From contig JBAIAA010000119.1 of assembly GCA_037893245.1 (NCBI GenBank), positions 1,736,001-1,800,000 of the forward strand: a stretch of 64,000 nt of DNA. Direction: 5' to 3'. The notes below the pieces were generated by a model. It saw only the letters and a program-made list of their open reading frames with translations. It ran no database searches and was not told the DNA's origin. The stretch's first letter is position 1, and every line of letters begins with the position of its first letter. Origin of the DNA: Crossaster papposus. Lineage: Eukaryota; Echinodermata; Asteroidea; Velatida; Solasteridae. The position numbers and the translations under genes were made by a program. Positions 54,894-64,000 of this stretch are shown in pieces.

Positions 54894-55695
54894 TAGACTA
54901 GGAGCAAAGTTGTGAAAGCCCTGTAAATAAGAATTTTGCTCAACACCTACTACATCCAAGGTTTGACTTCACAATATGGAAGAACATACCCTACTGAACA
55001 CTGCTAGGTAGTATGTGGCTTCAAATTGTGGTATCACTTTTTAAGAAAAACTTGGTTTTTGAGGGTAAAAAGTTGGCATTGTTCTTAATTTGGCACCAAT
55101 TGTTAGTAAACAGTCTAGTCATATATTCATATAAAAAAAAAAAAATGAAGCATTTTATTTTTTATATATCTTAATATCTTATATAAATTATCACAACTAT
55201 CATTTAAATATTTTTTACATTTCATTTTTATAAAGTACATACTAAAATGTGAAATAATTTTGAAATAAGAAAAAAGAAAACTTGTACGAGGCTACTTCCC
55301 AAGATTTTTTTTTTTATTTTTTATTTTTTTAAAGGTTATCTTTTAAAGGGGCGTGGCCACGCCCCTTTGTCTCCTTAGACCATAATTATTATTTTTTAGC
55401 CAATGAGGAACATTTGAGTCATGAACTCATTAAACAGCATCATTTGCATGAACAAAAGTGATGTTTATATGCTTTCATTGTGTCAAACTTATCTTAAATT
55501 AGTTTTTTTTATTATTTTTTATCAAATTTTTTTGTAATATTTTTTGATAGCAGCGCTAAATTTATACCACAATTTGAGTCCACATACTACCTAGAGATGT
55601 GCTACTAGGTCTATTCCACCAGATAAAGCAATCGAACCTTAGATGTAGTGAGAGTTGAGCACCCACTTTTGGTTTTGGTCCGTGCTCCTAGTCTA
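54894..55695. mobile_element. foldback nested in the hAT element
   Basis: Tips TAGACTAGGAGC and GCTCCTAGTCTA with ATT on both outer sides. Further inverted matches are GGTAGTATGTGG (55,010) against CCACATACTACC (55,582) and the ACTACATC(C/T)AAGG region. The centre is AT-rich around TTAAAGGGGCGTGGCCACGCCCC at about 55,343, itself a palindrome. Confidence 0.75.
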
Positions 55696-55753
55696 ATTGT
55701 CAAGTCGAAAATTTAAACATAGATAATTTGTTTAGGAATTAAAGTGCATTTAA

Positions 55754-56121
55754 AGGTAGGATATATACACCATTTGCAGATATCGAAAATATTTACTACC
55801 GAATTATTAAGAAATATCTTACTCAATTGAAAGTAAATAATGATTCTAGACATTCAGCAAAAGGATTGCGCTAGATATCCTGTAATTATTACAACAAAAT
55901 TGAATTTTATAAAGAAACGGCGATCGCGAAAAAACTAATATAACATAAGAATAACGGCTCGACCCCGGTTGAAAACAAACGCTGTTTTTCGTGCTTTTCT
56001 CGGCATCCATGATTGTAAAACTTCGGAAAAGTCAGTTAAACGATATTTACTATATGAAATACAACCCCCAAATCTACCCATTCGTGATAATTCAAGCAAT
56101 TACCAATGGTGTAAACTACCT
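55754..56121 (-). mobile_element. TTAA-target MITE, second full copy
   Basis: AGGTAGGATATATACACC to GGTGTAAACTACCT between TTAA at 55,750-55,753 and 56,122-56,125. Same orientation and length class as 51,312-51,687. Confidence 0.8.
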
Positions 56122-56125
56122 TTAA

Positions 56126-57540
56126 TACTAGCTTGGTAATTTTAATTCTTACTTTTCTGGTGAAAATAATTCGCAAAAGATGTTATCCTTGGAAACTATT
56201 ATTAGAAAACTATTTCCGCAAACGAAATGGTGCAAAGGATTATGAATGTAGTTTAGAAACACAAGAAAACCTGGAATAATTCCCATCTGCATTTTTGTCG
56301 GTGTCCTGTAAAATTAATGAGATAAGGTTTTATCCGTTTACTTTTTCAAATAAGTTACGGAGAAGTATCTTGAAAAGTATTTATCAAGTATCTTGAAGGT
56401 ATTAAGCCCAGATTCAATCGGAGGTGCCGGTAGGCCCTATTTGTTTTATTCCACCGTCGAATTAATTCAAATAATAAATCCCAAGTCTTTGAACTTTGAT
56501 TGACGGCCAACTGATAACAGTAGAAATTTCCACGAAGTTATTTGTTATTGTTATGGTAAAATGAATGAACAACCACTATTAAAATGCAAGGGAAATGTTC
56601 GGGCAAAGATCTCTTGCGCCGCGCATTTGGTCGTCTGCTACGCGTACTTAAACCTTTGTTTCGCGTCTTCGGCTTCGGTTCGCCTGCGACTTCGGAATCA
56701 CTGAGAAGTAAATACAAATGAAGGAAATAGAAATATCCGACTTTGTACAGGTTCATATCAACTGATTGAATGTTTCTGAAGCACAACATGCACCAGAATG
56801 TGGCTGGAGTTCTCGCAGTAGCCTAAAATCCCCTTGATCCTAAGACGAAAACAAATCCGAACCCAGAGATTAAAAAGCCCTAAAAGTGCGCCCCCAAGAT
56901 ATTAGTTAATACTTATACTGCGATTTGATTGATTGTCAGCTTTGCGAAGGTTTGCAAGAGTTAATTTAAGTTGAACACGATCGATCAAGCACAGCCAATG
57001 GCACACGCACTTCACTGAACTTTTGTAAACACAAAACTTTCTCAAACTAGGCTACAACTTTACCAAAAACACAGATTTCAACCACAACCGAAGTCCACAC
57101 ACAGCCTACATGATACAGTATGAATATGGCTGCAAAACATCATTTACTGAATTATCGATTTCAGGGGCTATGTTACAGCAACAAATAAAATAAATTTAGG
57201 ACAAAAGTGGGATTACGTCTGGACGAGATAACGCCTGTTTTCACGCGAACAGTATGTGTTCACGTACATGTATGTACGTGTACAGTACATGTACATGTAC
57301 ACGTACACGTACGAACTACACGTAAAGATCGAGTTCGCGCGCGCACATACACCCCCACAGGGCGGCCAAACCCGCAGTATAGGGCGTTAACGTCAGGTTC
57401 TGTTGCCTCCGCAGCCGTTGTTGGACTTGGATGGACTCCGTGTAAATTCGTCACACTTACGCCACTGCTCCGCTATTCTTGACAGTTTCCGCTACAGTAC
57501 ATATTGCCCTATTATGAGATACACGAGTTCAAAAACATGG
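56126..57540. other. interior of the hAT element, no gene
   Basis: No transposase motifs. Includes a dense TACGTACATGTAC-type simple repeat at 57,258-57,312 and a GC-richer stretch at 57,330-57,480. Short ORFs here lack any recognisable similarity. Confidence 0.45.
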
Positions 57541-57625
57541 GGGGGACATTTGATATTGTGTTCCCCACCCTTCAAAATATGGGGGGGGACGTGTCCCCCT
57601 GTCCCCCCCAGGATTGACGCCCATG

Positions 57626-58350
57626 ATTAGTGCACAGTTAACAGCAAATGATACGTTTGTTTCTAGTTGTATCTGTCCACCTGTTTCGCTAGTTTTTGTA
57701 CTGACCAGTTTGCCAGTTGCTCTCGTTATTTTGACGAACCAATAAATGAGCTTTATAATAACAAACGCAGTGTCCGTGAAAGTAAAGCGGCCGTGCCTAT
57801 AACGCTTCGTAATCTAATATCGATAAATTATTTAAGTCGCCTGTCTTATTTCACTCAGTAGTTTTCCCTGTTCTAGTTTAGTATTCAACAAACCTTTGTA
57901 AAAATGAACTGGGGAAATAGAGCCTGAAAGTTGACCTTGGTGGCGCGCTTCCGAACCCCTTCAATAGAAAAATTAGCGTGTATTGATTTCTTAAGAAAAT
58001 CACCGCTGAAAAAATGCTGCTATATAGCGTTAATACAAAATCAATAAATTTAATTATTTCAGTCGTTTGTTTGTCTTTTTTGGAAGAGTCCTTTTCTCTG
58101 TCCAGGTTGAGTTTTCAACAAACCTCTGTGAAAATTAACTGAGGTAATATATCGACTGTGGGATTGTGTAAAGTAGTTATAATAAAGAAAACATTGTTTG
58201 CGATATTTTCAAGAACGAATTGGCTTTGGTTAATTGAGAACGTGGACTTTATGGGAAGTCTGATTCTACAGTGTAAGCTACGAGAATGAATTGAAAAATG
58301 TTATCACTGATCAATAAGACTGTGGCGAAAATGGGACTGGAGATTTGAGA
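57626..58350. repeat. lectin 5' flank, copy 2, with inverted segment A
   Basis: Resumes exactly where 54,516 stopped. 57,640-57,900 matches 40,890-41,165, and 58,060-58,340 is segment A (1,085-1,350) in inverted orientation (GTCCAGGTTGAGTTTTCAAC to ATCACTGATCAATAAGAC). Confidence 0.7.
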
Positions 58351-58570
58351 TTATAAAAACGTTAATTATCCTTATTATTATCTCTGCCTCGTGGGGGACG
58401 GGGGGGGGGGGGGGGGGGGGAGTAATATTAATCCACAATAAAACCTTTAGATAGCGCTGCCACCAGGCGAAATAGTTAAGGCCTAACCCTCCGGAGTTTC
58501 GCTTCTCCGGTTTAGCAATTCTCGATAGCTGGCGTGAATCCGGGTCAAAATATATGACGAAGATTACCAA

Positions 58571-58713
58571 GGGCACACGGCGCCATTGCACAAAATAATG
58601 TAGTTTCTTACACGTCCGCAAAAGACGAACAATTTTCGAGTACGAGTGTATGCCTTTTGCAGACGTGTAAGAAACCACATTTGTGCAATGGTGCCGTACG
58701 TGTGCAATTTATG
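58571..58713. mobile_element. foldback MITE, ~143 bp
   Basis: CACACGGCGCCATTGCACAA and TTTCTTACACGTCCGCAAAAG mirror CTTTTGCAGACGTGTAAGAAA and TTGTGCAATGGTGCCGTACGTG. The loop is about 25 bp. Confidence 0.75.
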
Positions 58714-59035
58714 GGAAACACACAGCGTGTATAATAATAGTAGTCTGGTTCCCCGACCTGAAAATTTGTTTAGGCCTAGTCGTCTAAATTGTATGTCAGG
58801 TAGCCGCCGGCGACAAAAAATAGATAATGACGAAATACAAGCAGCGTAGCTATGACGACGCAACAATTCAAATTTTAACGGCTCATACCAAAAAATAGCA
58901 CAATGACTACAATGACTGTGATATTATTAGGCATTTCGTCTGGTGTTGACTTTTGCCAATGCGAGTTTTATTTTATAAAAACCTTGACATTCCTCCAGTT
59001 TTTGGTGACGTGACATTGGCGGCTAAATAAATATA

Positions 59036-59228
59036 CCCAGCACGATATGTGGCAGAGGGGTACCCCCCTCCTATCCCTATACCTTACACACACTCAACAC
59101 TATTGTTACCTAACCGGGTCCCCCTTGAAACCTAAAAAGAATTCCTGAGATTCCGGGAACACAATGGTCAACACAAAAGAGGGGGGGGGGGGGGGGGGGG
59201 GTGTTTTTCTGCCACATATCGTGCTTCA
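59036..59228. mobile_element. short inverted-repeat element with G-run core
   Basis: AGCACGATATGTGGCAGA (59,039) and TCTGCCACATATCGTGCT (59,208) are perfect inverse copies. A run of about 21 G lies at 59,181. Confidence 0.65.
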
Positions 59229-59633
59229 TATCATAATAAATGAAAAATCACAAATAGTCAGAAATATTTGGTCTGGGAACTATAATAATCGTACACTACA
59301 TTAAACAAAAACGACTTAGCGCGCATGCGGGAACGAGTAGCTATTTGAGCTATGCTTGGAATGTCCTCGGAATTTTCCGGGTTCACGGACACTTGTGCCA
59401 AGACCAAGATAGGGGAACGAATCTGGCGATAATTAAGGGCGCCCTCAATAAGCCCGCATATATACGGACGGCGAGCCGCGGAACAAATAAACGGCTAGCT
59501 TGGTCTTGGATCAAGACTAGGATGCTAGCAGAAAAGGTGAGAATGTAGTAAGGTTTGACTAACATAAAACTGGGTTTTGGGGGCATTTTCGTCACAAGAC
59601 AAACAATGGAGATGTGGCTACAAACTTAAATGC

Positions 59634-59973
59634 AGAAAGAAAACAGAAAAGTTATTCGAACTCTAAAGCTAACGATTTTCAACCTATAACCTTCACTTCA
59701 CTGAGCTCAGCAAAGGAAACGATATGTTAAACATGCAGACTGTGCTTTGAAAGTCACCGCCCTGGGATCGCAAACCTGATACACTTCATTCTGTGTGTGT
59801 ACAAAGAAAAGAAAGAAAACAGAGAAGTTATTCGAACTCTAAAGCTAACGATTTTCAACCTATAAATTTCACTTCACTGAGCTCAGCAAAGGAAACGATA
59901 TGTTAAACATGCAGACTGTGCTTTGAAAGTCACTGCCCTGGGATCGCAAGCCCGATACACTTCATTTGTTGTT
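59634..59973. repeat. two-copy tandem duplication, ~174 bp
   Basis: AACAGA(A/G)AAGTTATTCGAACT to GATACACTTCATT is repeated at 59,819 with few changes. The start is also the inverse of 46,314-46,420. Confidence 0.8.
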
Positions 59974-60234
59974 GTATACAACTGTTTAGCAAATCTTGAG
60001 AAGTAAAGCAGCTCTTAAAAACAATACGCCTTGTACATTAGTAATGATGGTATATATGGGTGAGGTATTTTTACCCTTAAGGGACGGATGCCGGACGATT
60101 CACTCAAGATTACTAGAATTTTAAGGGAAGAAGTATATAGGCGCAACAGAATATAAGAGACACAGTCGGACAAGCATAACTCTCTAACAGTGTCCACTGG
60201 GCTTGGTAAAAAGGTTAACAACGTGGTTACCTAA

Positions 60235-60719
60235 AGCCGTGTTCGCACTGGATAAACATTTTGGGTAATTTGACCATGACGCCGGGTAACATTCCGATGG
60301 GTTGATCTTCCCACCGTCCGCACTTGGATTTAATTGACGCGGGTAGAATTGCCGAGACGATGGGTAAACTAACCGAGCTGGCTCCAAAACAATAAAGAGG
60401 GCGCGCTGCGTGACCTATGACCGCGACTTGACGACCGGATCGTCTGTTCCCGACGCTAGCTCTCAACATTATTAGTGTGATATAATGGGTGATGGAAGAT
60501 TTAACCAAGACGTCGCGTCCGCACTGGATTGTCTGGCTCGGTTAAATCTTCCTGGTCAATCTTCCTGGGCACCTTTTGCTCGGTTAAACTACCCACGCGG
60601 CGTGGGTAAGTTACCTGTGAGGAAAGTTACCCAGGCTGTCCGCACTGGACTTGAAATGGGCAAGTTATACCCATTGGCTCGGTTAGTTTGCCCAAATTAA
60701 GTCCAGTGCGGACAGGGCT
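60235..60719. mobile_element. Harbinger-like MITE (TAA target), 485 bp
   Basis: Ends AGCCGTGTTCGCACTGGA and TCCAGTGCGGACAGGGCT are inverted between TAA copies at 60,232-60,234 and 60,720-60,722. Multiple internal GTCCGCACTGGA blocks (60,320, 60,512, 60,640) suggest it was built from repeated ends. No ORF of note. Confidence 0.7.
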
Positions 60720-60722
60720 TAA

Positions 60723-61329
60723 GTCTATACGAATACAACAGAATGTACACCAGAGTTGACATTTGAACGTTGCAAAACAGACTCACAGATTTCTATTCCA
60801 ATCACATCATGTTGTGTCTGCCAGTAAAAAAAAGGAAAATTAAGGTCAGAGGTCACCTAAAAGAAATGTGTTGGCTCTGAATTTATATCATTATGATAAT
60901 AGGTGCAATGCCTTTCTTTGGAACTATTGGGGCTTGGGTCATAACAAAAGGGCGTTTTGGTGAATATATACGTAATAAAATAGCGACAACTAAGGTATAC
61001 ATAGGTTCAATTACCTCTTCATCAGACGTCAAATATAATGTCTCTATACATCTGAAAATTATTTTCATTCCACAAACTTTTGGACCTGGGTCATGAAAAA
61101 AATGGCATTTACAAGAATAAATACTATGTGCAAAGATCATAACCCCGTAAGTTCTCGAGAGGTCAGACATGAAATGTTCCTACTTTTGATTATCATTTTA
61201 ATTGTATGAAGACTTAGTGGGGGGGGGGGGGGGGGGGTTATAACAAACTGTAGCTGCGACTACAACAAAAGTTGTGTTTTTTTCTTCAAAGGTCGCCGGT
61301 GTGCGCATTTTTTAAATATTTTTTTTAAA
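60723..61329. other. no gene; homopolymer runs
   Basis: G run at 61,220 and T/G runs at 61,318-61,366. The open frames here have no recognisable family. Confidence 0.35.
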
Positions 61330-62745
61330 TTTTTTTAATTTTTTTTTTTTTTTGGGGGGGGGACTGGACCTGGACCAAAATCTAGAAACTCCTAAATGTT
61401 GATTACACACTGTGAAACTCCAAACAGCATGGCAGTACACACACTGTTTACACATACCTGTAGTACGAGTCTGTTTCCGCTTAGCTTTTGTACTACAAAC
61501 GACACAGTTGCGATTTTTGCTGGCCACACTTCTCCAAGGATAATGTTGACTCGAAAGACGTGACGCTTCATTGGCAAAGTGTGCTGGGCTAGATCGAAGA
61601 AGTCCCTCGATGACCTTCACCTGGAACTCCAAGCTAGCTATTTGTTTGTTTGTAGGGATGCTGTTGTATATGATGGTAGCGTTTACCAAACAAATGTCTA
61701 GAATGTTTAAGAAAACCCGTGCAATAATTGGGCGGCTAAATCTGACCCACCCATAAACCTGTTATAATCCTGAACGACAGAAGGTTTGTGAATTTCGCAA
61801 AGTACGGTGGGACTGTTTTTGCAGCGAATTTCTTTCGTGTCCATACGGCAGTCGCCATAATTCGTCAGAAGTGTTAAGGCCGGTTCATACTCGGCGCAAA
61901 AGCAAACGCGAACGCGATTTTGTGACGTCAGGGGTAGTTTTCGCGATGTGAAATCGCAAAAGTTGAACACATTTCAACTTGGGCGAATGTTCGCAGCAAA
62001 TGTTTTGTGACGTCAAATTTGTATCGCATTCGCTTTCGCGTTAAGTATGAACCGGCCTTTACACGCTTTCTATCCTGCCAAACAACGCAGAGTTTTCCGG
62101 CTTTCGTGTAAAACTGGGCGGGGGTCATCATCCCCTTTTCGTATGAGAAACTTCTTGGTATTTTAAATGCACTCTCAGGAGTCCCTCGTGTTGTGTAGCG
62201 TACTGTTCCACGAGAACTAAACCCCAGCTGCGACAACTTGTGAACGAGAGCCGGGCTAGTGTACCAATTATCCATAAAAACGATATGTCCTTTATGTTCA
62301 CTTCTAGCCCTTTCGAAAGGTCGATGACTACTTGGCCTGATGCTGACAGGTTACGTGGACAGTTCGTCGCAGCATACGCGATTGACCGTGGGCTGAATTG
62401 GTCTGATGTGGTCTTGGACCCGGCAAAGACCTGCCAACTACAGGTGTACCCGAATTGGGGTTCACATAATGAGAAGCGTTTTTATCCACATTTGGCAGCC
62501 TTTCGTGGCATGTATTGTTTGAAACCCAGTCGCAGTTTAAATGTTATCATAGTCTCGCCTGGTGAGAGGTTTCGTCTGGGTTTATATAATCGACGAAACA
62601 AGGGCAATAGGATGTTCATCAGGGCGCAAACTTTAGACAGTATGTCAGGGGTAGTCTCGTCAGCTCTATATTGTTGGCAAGGTGGGTCATGGTTGATAGA
62701 TACACAGGGCTTCGCACCTTCTAACCTCGACCAGCGCATAGCATA
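61330..62745 (-). pseudogene. piggyBac-type transposase, frameshifted and interrupted
   Basis: Minus-strand fragments occur in family order: RNLSPGETMITFKLRLGFK then QYMPRKAAKCG (62,480-62,600; family 'DE.M..FKGR...KQYMP.KP.KWG'), GQVVIDLSKGLEVNI (about 62,310, in another frame), MDNWYTSPALVHKLSQLG (62,275), VVWQDRKRV (about 62,080), SVVQDYNRFMGGSDLAAQ (about 61,740), and a C-terminal Cys cluster CVVCSTKAKR and CKQCVYCHA (about 61,440-61,520). The first catalytic Asp of the SIDE/DE.M block is replaced by Gly. At least two frameshifts and a 182-bp MITE break it. Terminal TTAA repeats were not located. Confidence 0.8.
61877..62058. mobile_element. Harbinger-like MITE inserted in the piggyBac transposase
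   Basis: Ends AGGCCGGTTCATACT and AGTATGAACCGGCCT with TTA duplicated on both sides (61,874-61,876 and 62,059-62,061). The interior is nearly palindromic, with GCGAACGCGATTTTGTGACG and its relatives. Removing it rejoins the transposase frame across the RKRV and TLLTNYGD segments. Confidence 0.8.
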
Positions 62746-62786
62746 GCTGTGTAGGCTCACAGACGGTGGTACTAGGCAGAGTTGTA

Positions 62787-62945
62787 TGACTCGAGTCCAG
62801 GACTCGGACTCGAGTCCGTCTCGAGTCACAATTTTGGTGACTCGGACTTGACTCGAGTCACGTCGGCAAAAGACTCGGACTCGGACTCGGACTCGACTAC
62901 CATGACTCGGACTTGACCTCGAGGACTCGTGACTCGAGTCACGTA
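62787..62945. repeat. GACTCGAGTC/GGACTC repeat
   Basis: About 25 copies of GACTC or GAGTC in both orientations, many as GACTCGAGTC palindromes. Confidence 0.8.
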
Positions 62946-64000
62946 TTTTCACCAACAATACCTTTTTTATTTTTTTGTAAATATTAAAAACAATTCCAAT
63001 GATCCGATCGTCATGCACATGGAGGAATATTAACGCTTAGCACACGAATTAAGCAGTTACACTGATGTTGCAAGTAATAGTGTTCGTGATTACTGTGTTG
63101 CTATGGCCATGTAGTGTACAGCGCACGTACATGTACATGTGTATGTTCAATACGCATAATAACACTGGGATATATTTCTGTAAAAGCATTATTGTGCACG
63201 ACACCAATATTAACGCTGGTATTCTGTCAACCTTAACACCATATCCACTGCTTGATGCATATTACCAGGGAAATAGGAATTCGTCTCCGGAATCCGAATG
63301 CTGGCTGCGGCTATATCGCTACCTCTTTGTAATGTTAAAACATAGGCGGCTTTCGCGCTGATCTAGCCATAGACGCAACCGCAGCTGACCATATAGTCTG
63401 GCATGTCTGGTACCTGTAAAAACACCGCCTGTACATGTCAATACCGCAAATGGAGGGCTTTAATGTAAGTACACACTCACATACTGAGGACACCTTGCAA
63501 ACCGAGCGCGTCCTCGGTATGAAATATTGTGAAAAATGGCACTTTCGTGGCCGTTTTTGACTGTTGGTTAAATATCAAAGCGTTTGGGAGGAGTCCTCGG
63601 TTGACGCATAAGACCTGACGTGAGGCAGTATGCACATTTTTTTCCCCGTCAAAAAAAACGCAAACGGGATTACTCTGAATGGCATAGCGCCCTCCGTTGG
63701 TTGCGCGTGTGAAAATGACGTAAATGTAAACATGTATGTACAATTACATGTGTACATACATGACAACATACTCGTTTAGACATGTCTTAACTATTATAAC
63801 GTTGTTTTGGCCTAAGTGCATATTGTAGTTTATGCGAAGACGTGGTCATTTGCAGCTAGCTAGGTGTACCATGGAGCTGGAATAAATGGTAAGTAGAGAT
63901 ATTGTATTTGGAAGCTTGCATGTTACTCGCTATGTATGACTATGAGTATGACTGAGTATGAATGTAGCAGAGTATGACATACCCGTCATCTGGGGTGACT
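62946..64000. other. no gene seen
   Basis: AT-rich sequence with TACATG simple repeats near 63,127 and 63,731. Short ORFs only. TATGACTATGAGTATGACTG-type repeats run to the right edge. Confidence 0.4.

Larger units (their letters stand above)
54517..57625. mobile_element. hAT-type element, non-autonomous, 3.1 kb, with 8-bp TSD
   Basis: Ends CAGGGGCGTCAATCC and GGATTGACGCCCATG are inverted. ATTAGTGC flanks both sides (54,509-54,516 and 57,626-57,633). The paralogous lectin flank at about 40,878-40,890 (CCAAATATTATTGCACAG) is uninterrupted, which confirms the insertion. The CAGGGGCGTC start and 8-bp duplication are typical of hAT elements. No transposase is seen. The element hosts a foldback (54,894-55,695) and a TTAA MITE (55,754-56,121). 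Confidence 0.85.

Noticed and set aside
54517-57625. Transposase gene inside the hAT element
   Set aside because: Searched by eye on both strands for hAT signatures (BED finger, C-terminal dimerisation block); only short, unrelated ORFs were seen.
62482-63018. Arg/Ser-rich N-terminal extension of the piggyBac frame upstream of about 62,750
   Set aside because: The extension is translation of the GACTCGAGTC simple repeat, not transposase sequence.

Overview
This window is animal nuclear DNA: AT-rich, with GT-AG introns, many decayed transposons and satellites, and few genes. Clustered C-type lectin genes (one with a PAN/apple domain), a DUF7869-type DDE-like gene, a THAP gene in a P-like element and abundant TACATG-type simple repeats suggest a marine invertebrate deuterostome. 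An echinoderm, perhaps a sea star, is my best guess. That is inference; no marker here fixes the species.

Layout. 0-8 kb: satellites and segmental duplications with no intact gene. 8.2-17.3 kb: a long spliced + strand gene with DDE-transposase-like motifs, an exon of 44 near-identical 15-bp repeats encoding DDATA, and a basic tail. 18.2-18.9 kb: a 58-bp satellite. 19.6-20.9 kb: a small four-exon minus-strand gene of unknown function, with a promoter-like CpG/CRE/YY1 region behind it. 21.3-24.2 kb: nested transposons, namely a 'GGGCCCAATTTCA' MITE inside an 8-bp-TSD hAT-like element abutting a P-like element that keeps only a THAP exon pair. 24.2-26.5 kb: a gene whose first coding exon resembles the TDP-43 N-terminal domain. 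26.5-31.4 kb: a 1.17-kb tandem array. 31.6-36.3 kb: a 9-bp-TSD element, a Helitron helicase remnant, an inverted-repeat tRNA-like element and a Ty3/Gypsy relic.

36.5-59.9 kb is a lectin neighbourhood of direct and inverted duplications. It holds one intact CTLD gene (45.2 kb), one intact CTLD-PAN gene (53.6 kb), a frameshifted CTLD-PAN paralogue (40.0 kb) and a CTLD fragment (37.5 kb). Several MITEs can be dated against each other because an empty paralogous site is present in the same window. A ~744-bp palindrome built from a TCGTACGTACGA motif lies at 42.6-43.3 kb. 60-64 kb: a Harbinger-like MITE, a piggyBac transposase pseudogene split by another MITE, and simple repeats.

The lectins are probable secreted pattern-recognition proteins. 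The surrounding repeats look like the substrate for their duplication and inversion. All exon models come from splice signals and reading-phase agreement read by eye, not from transcripts.
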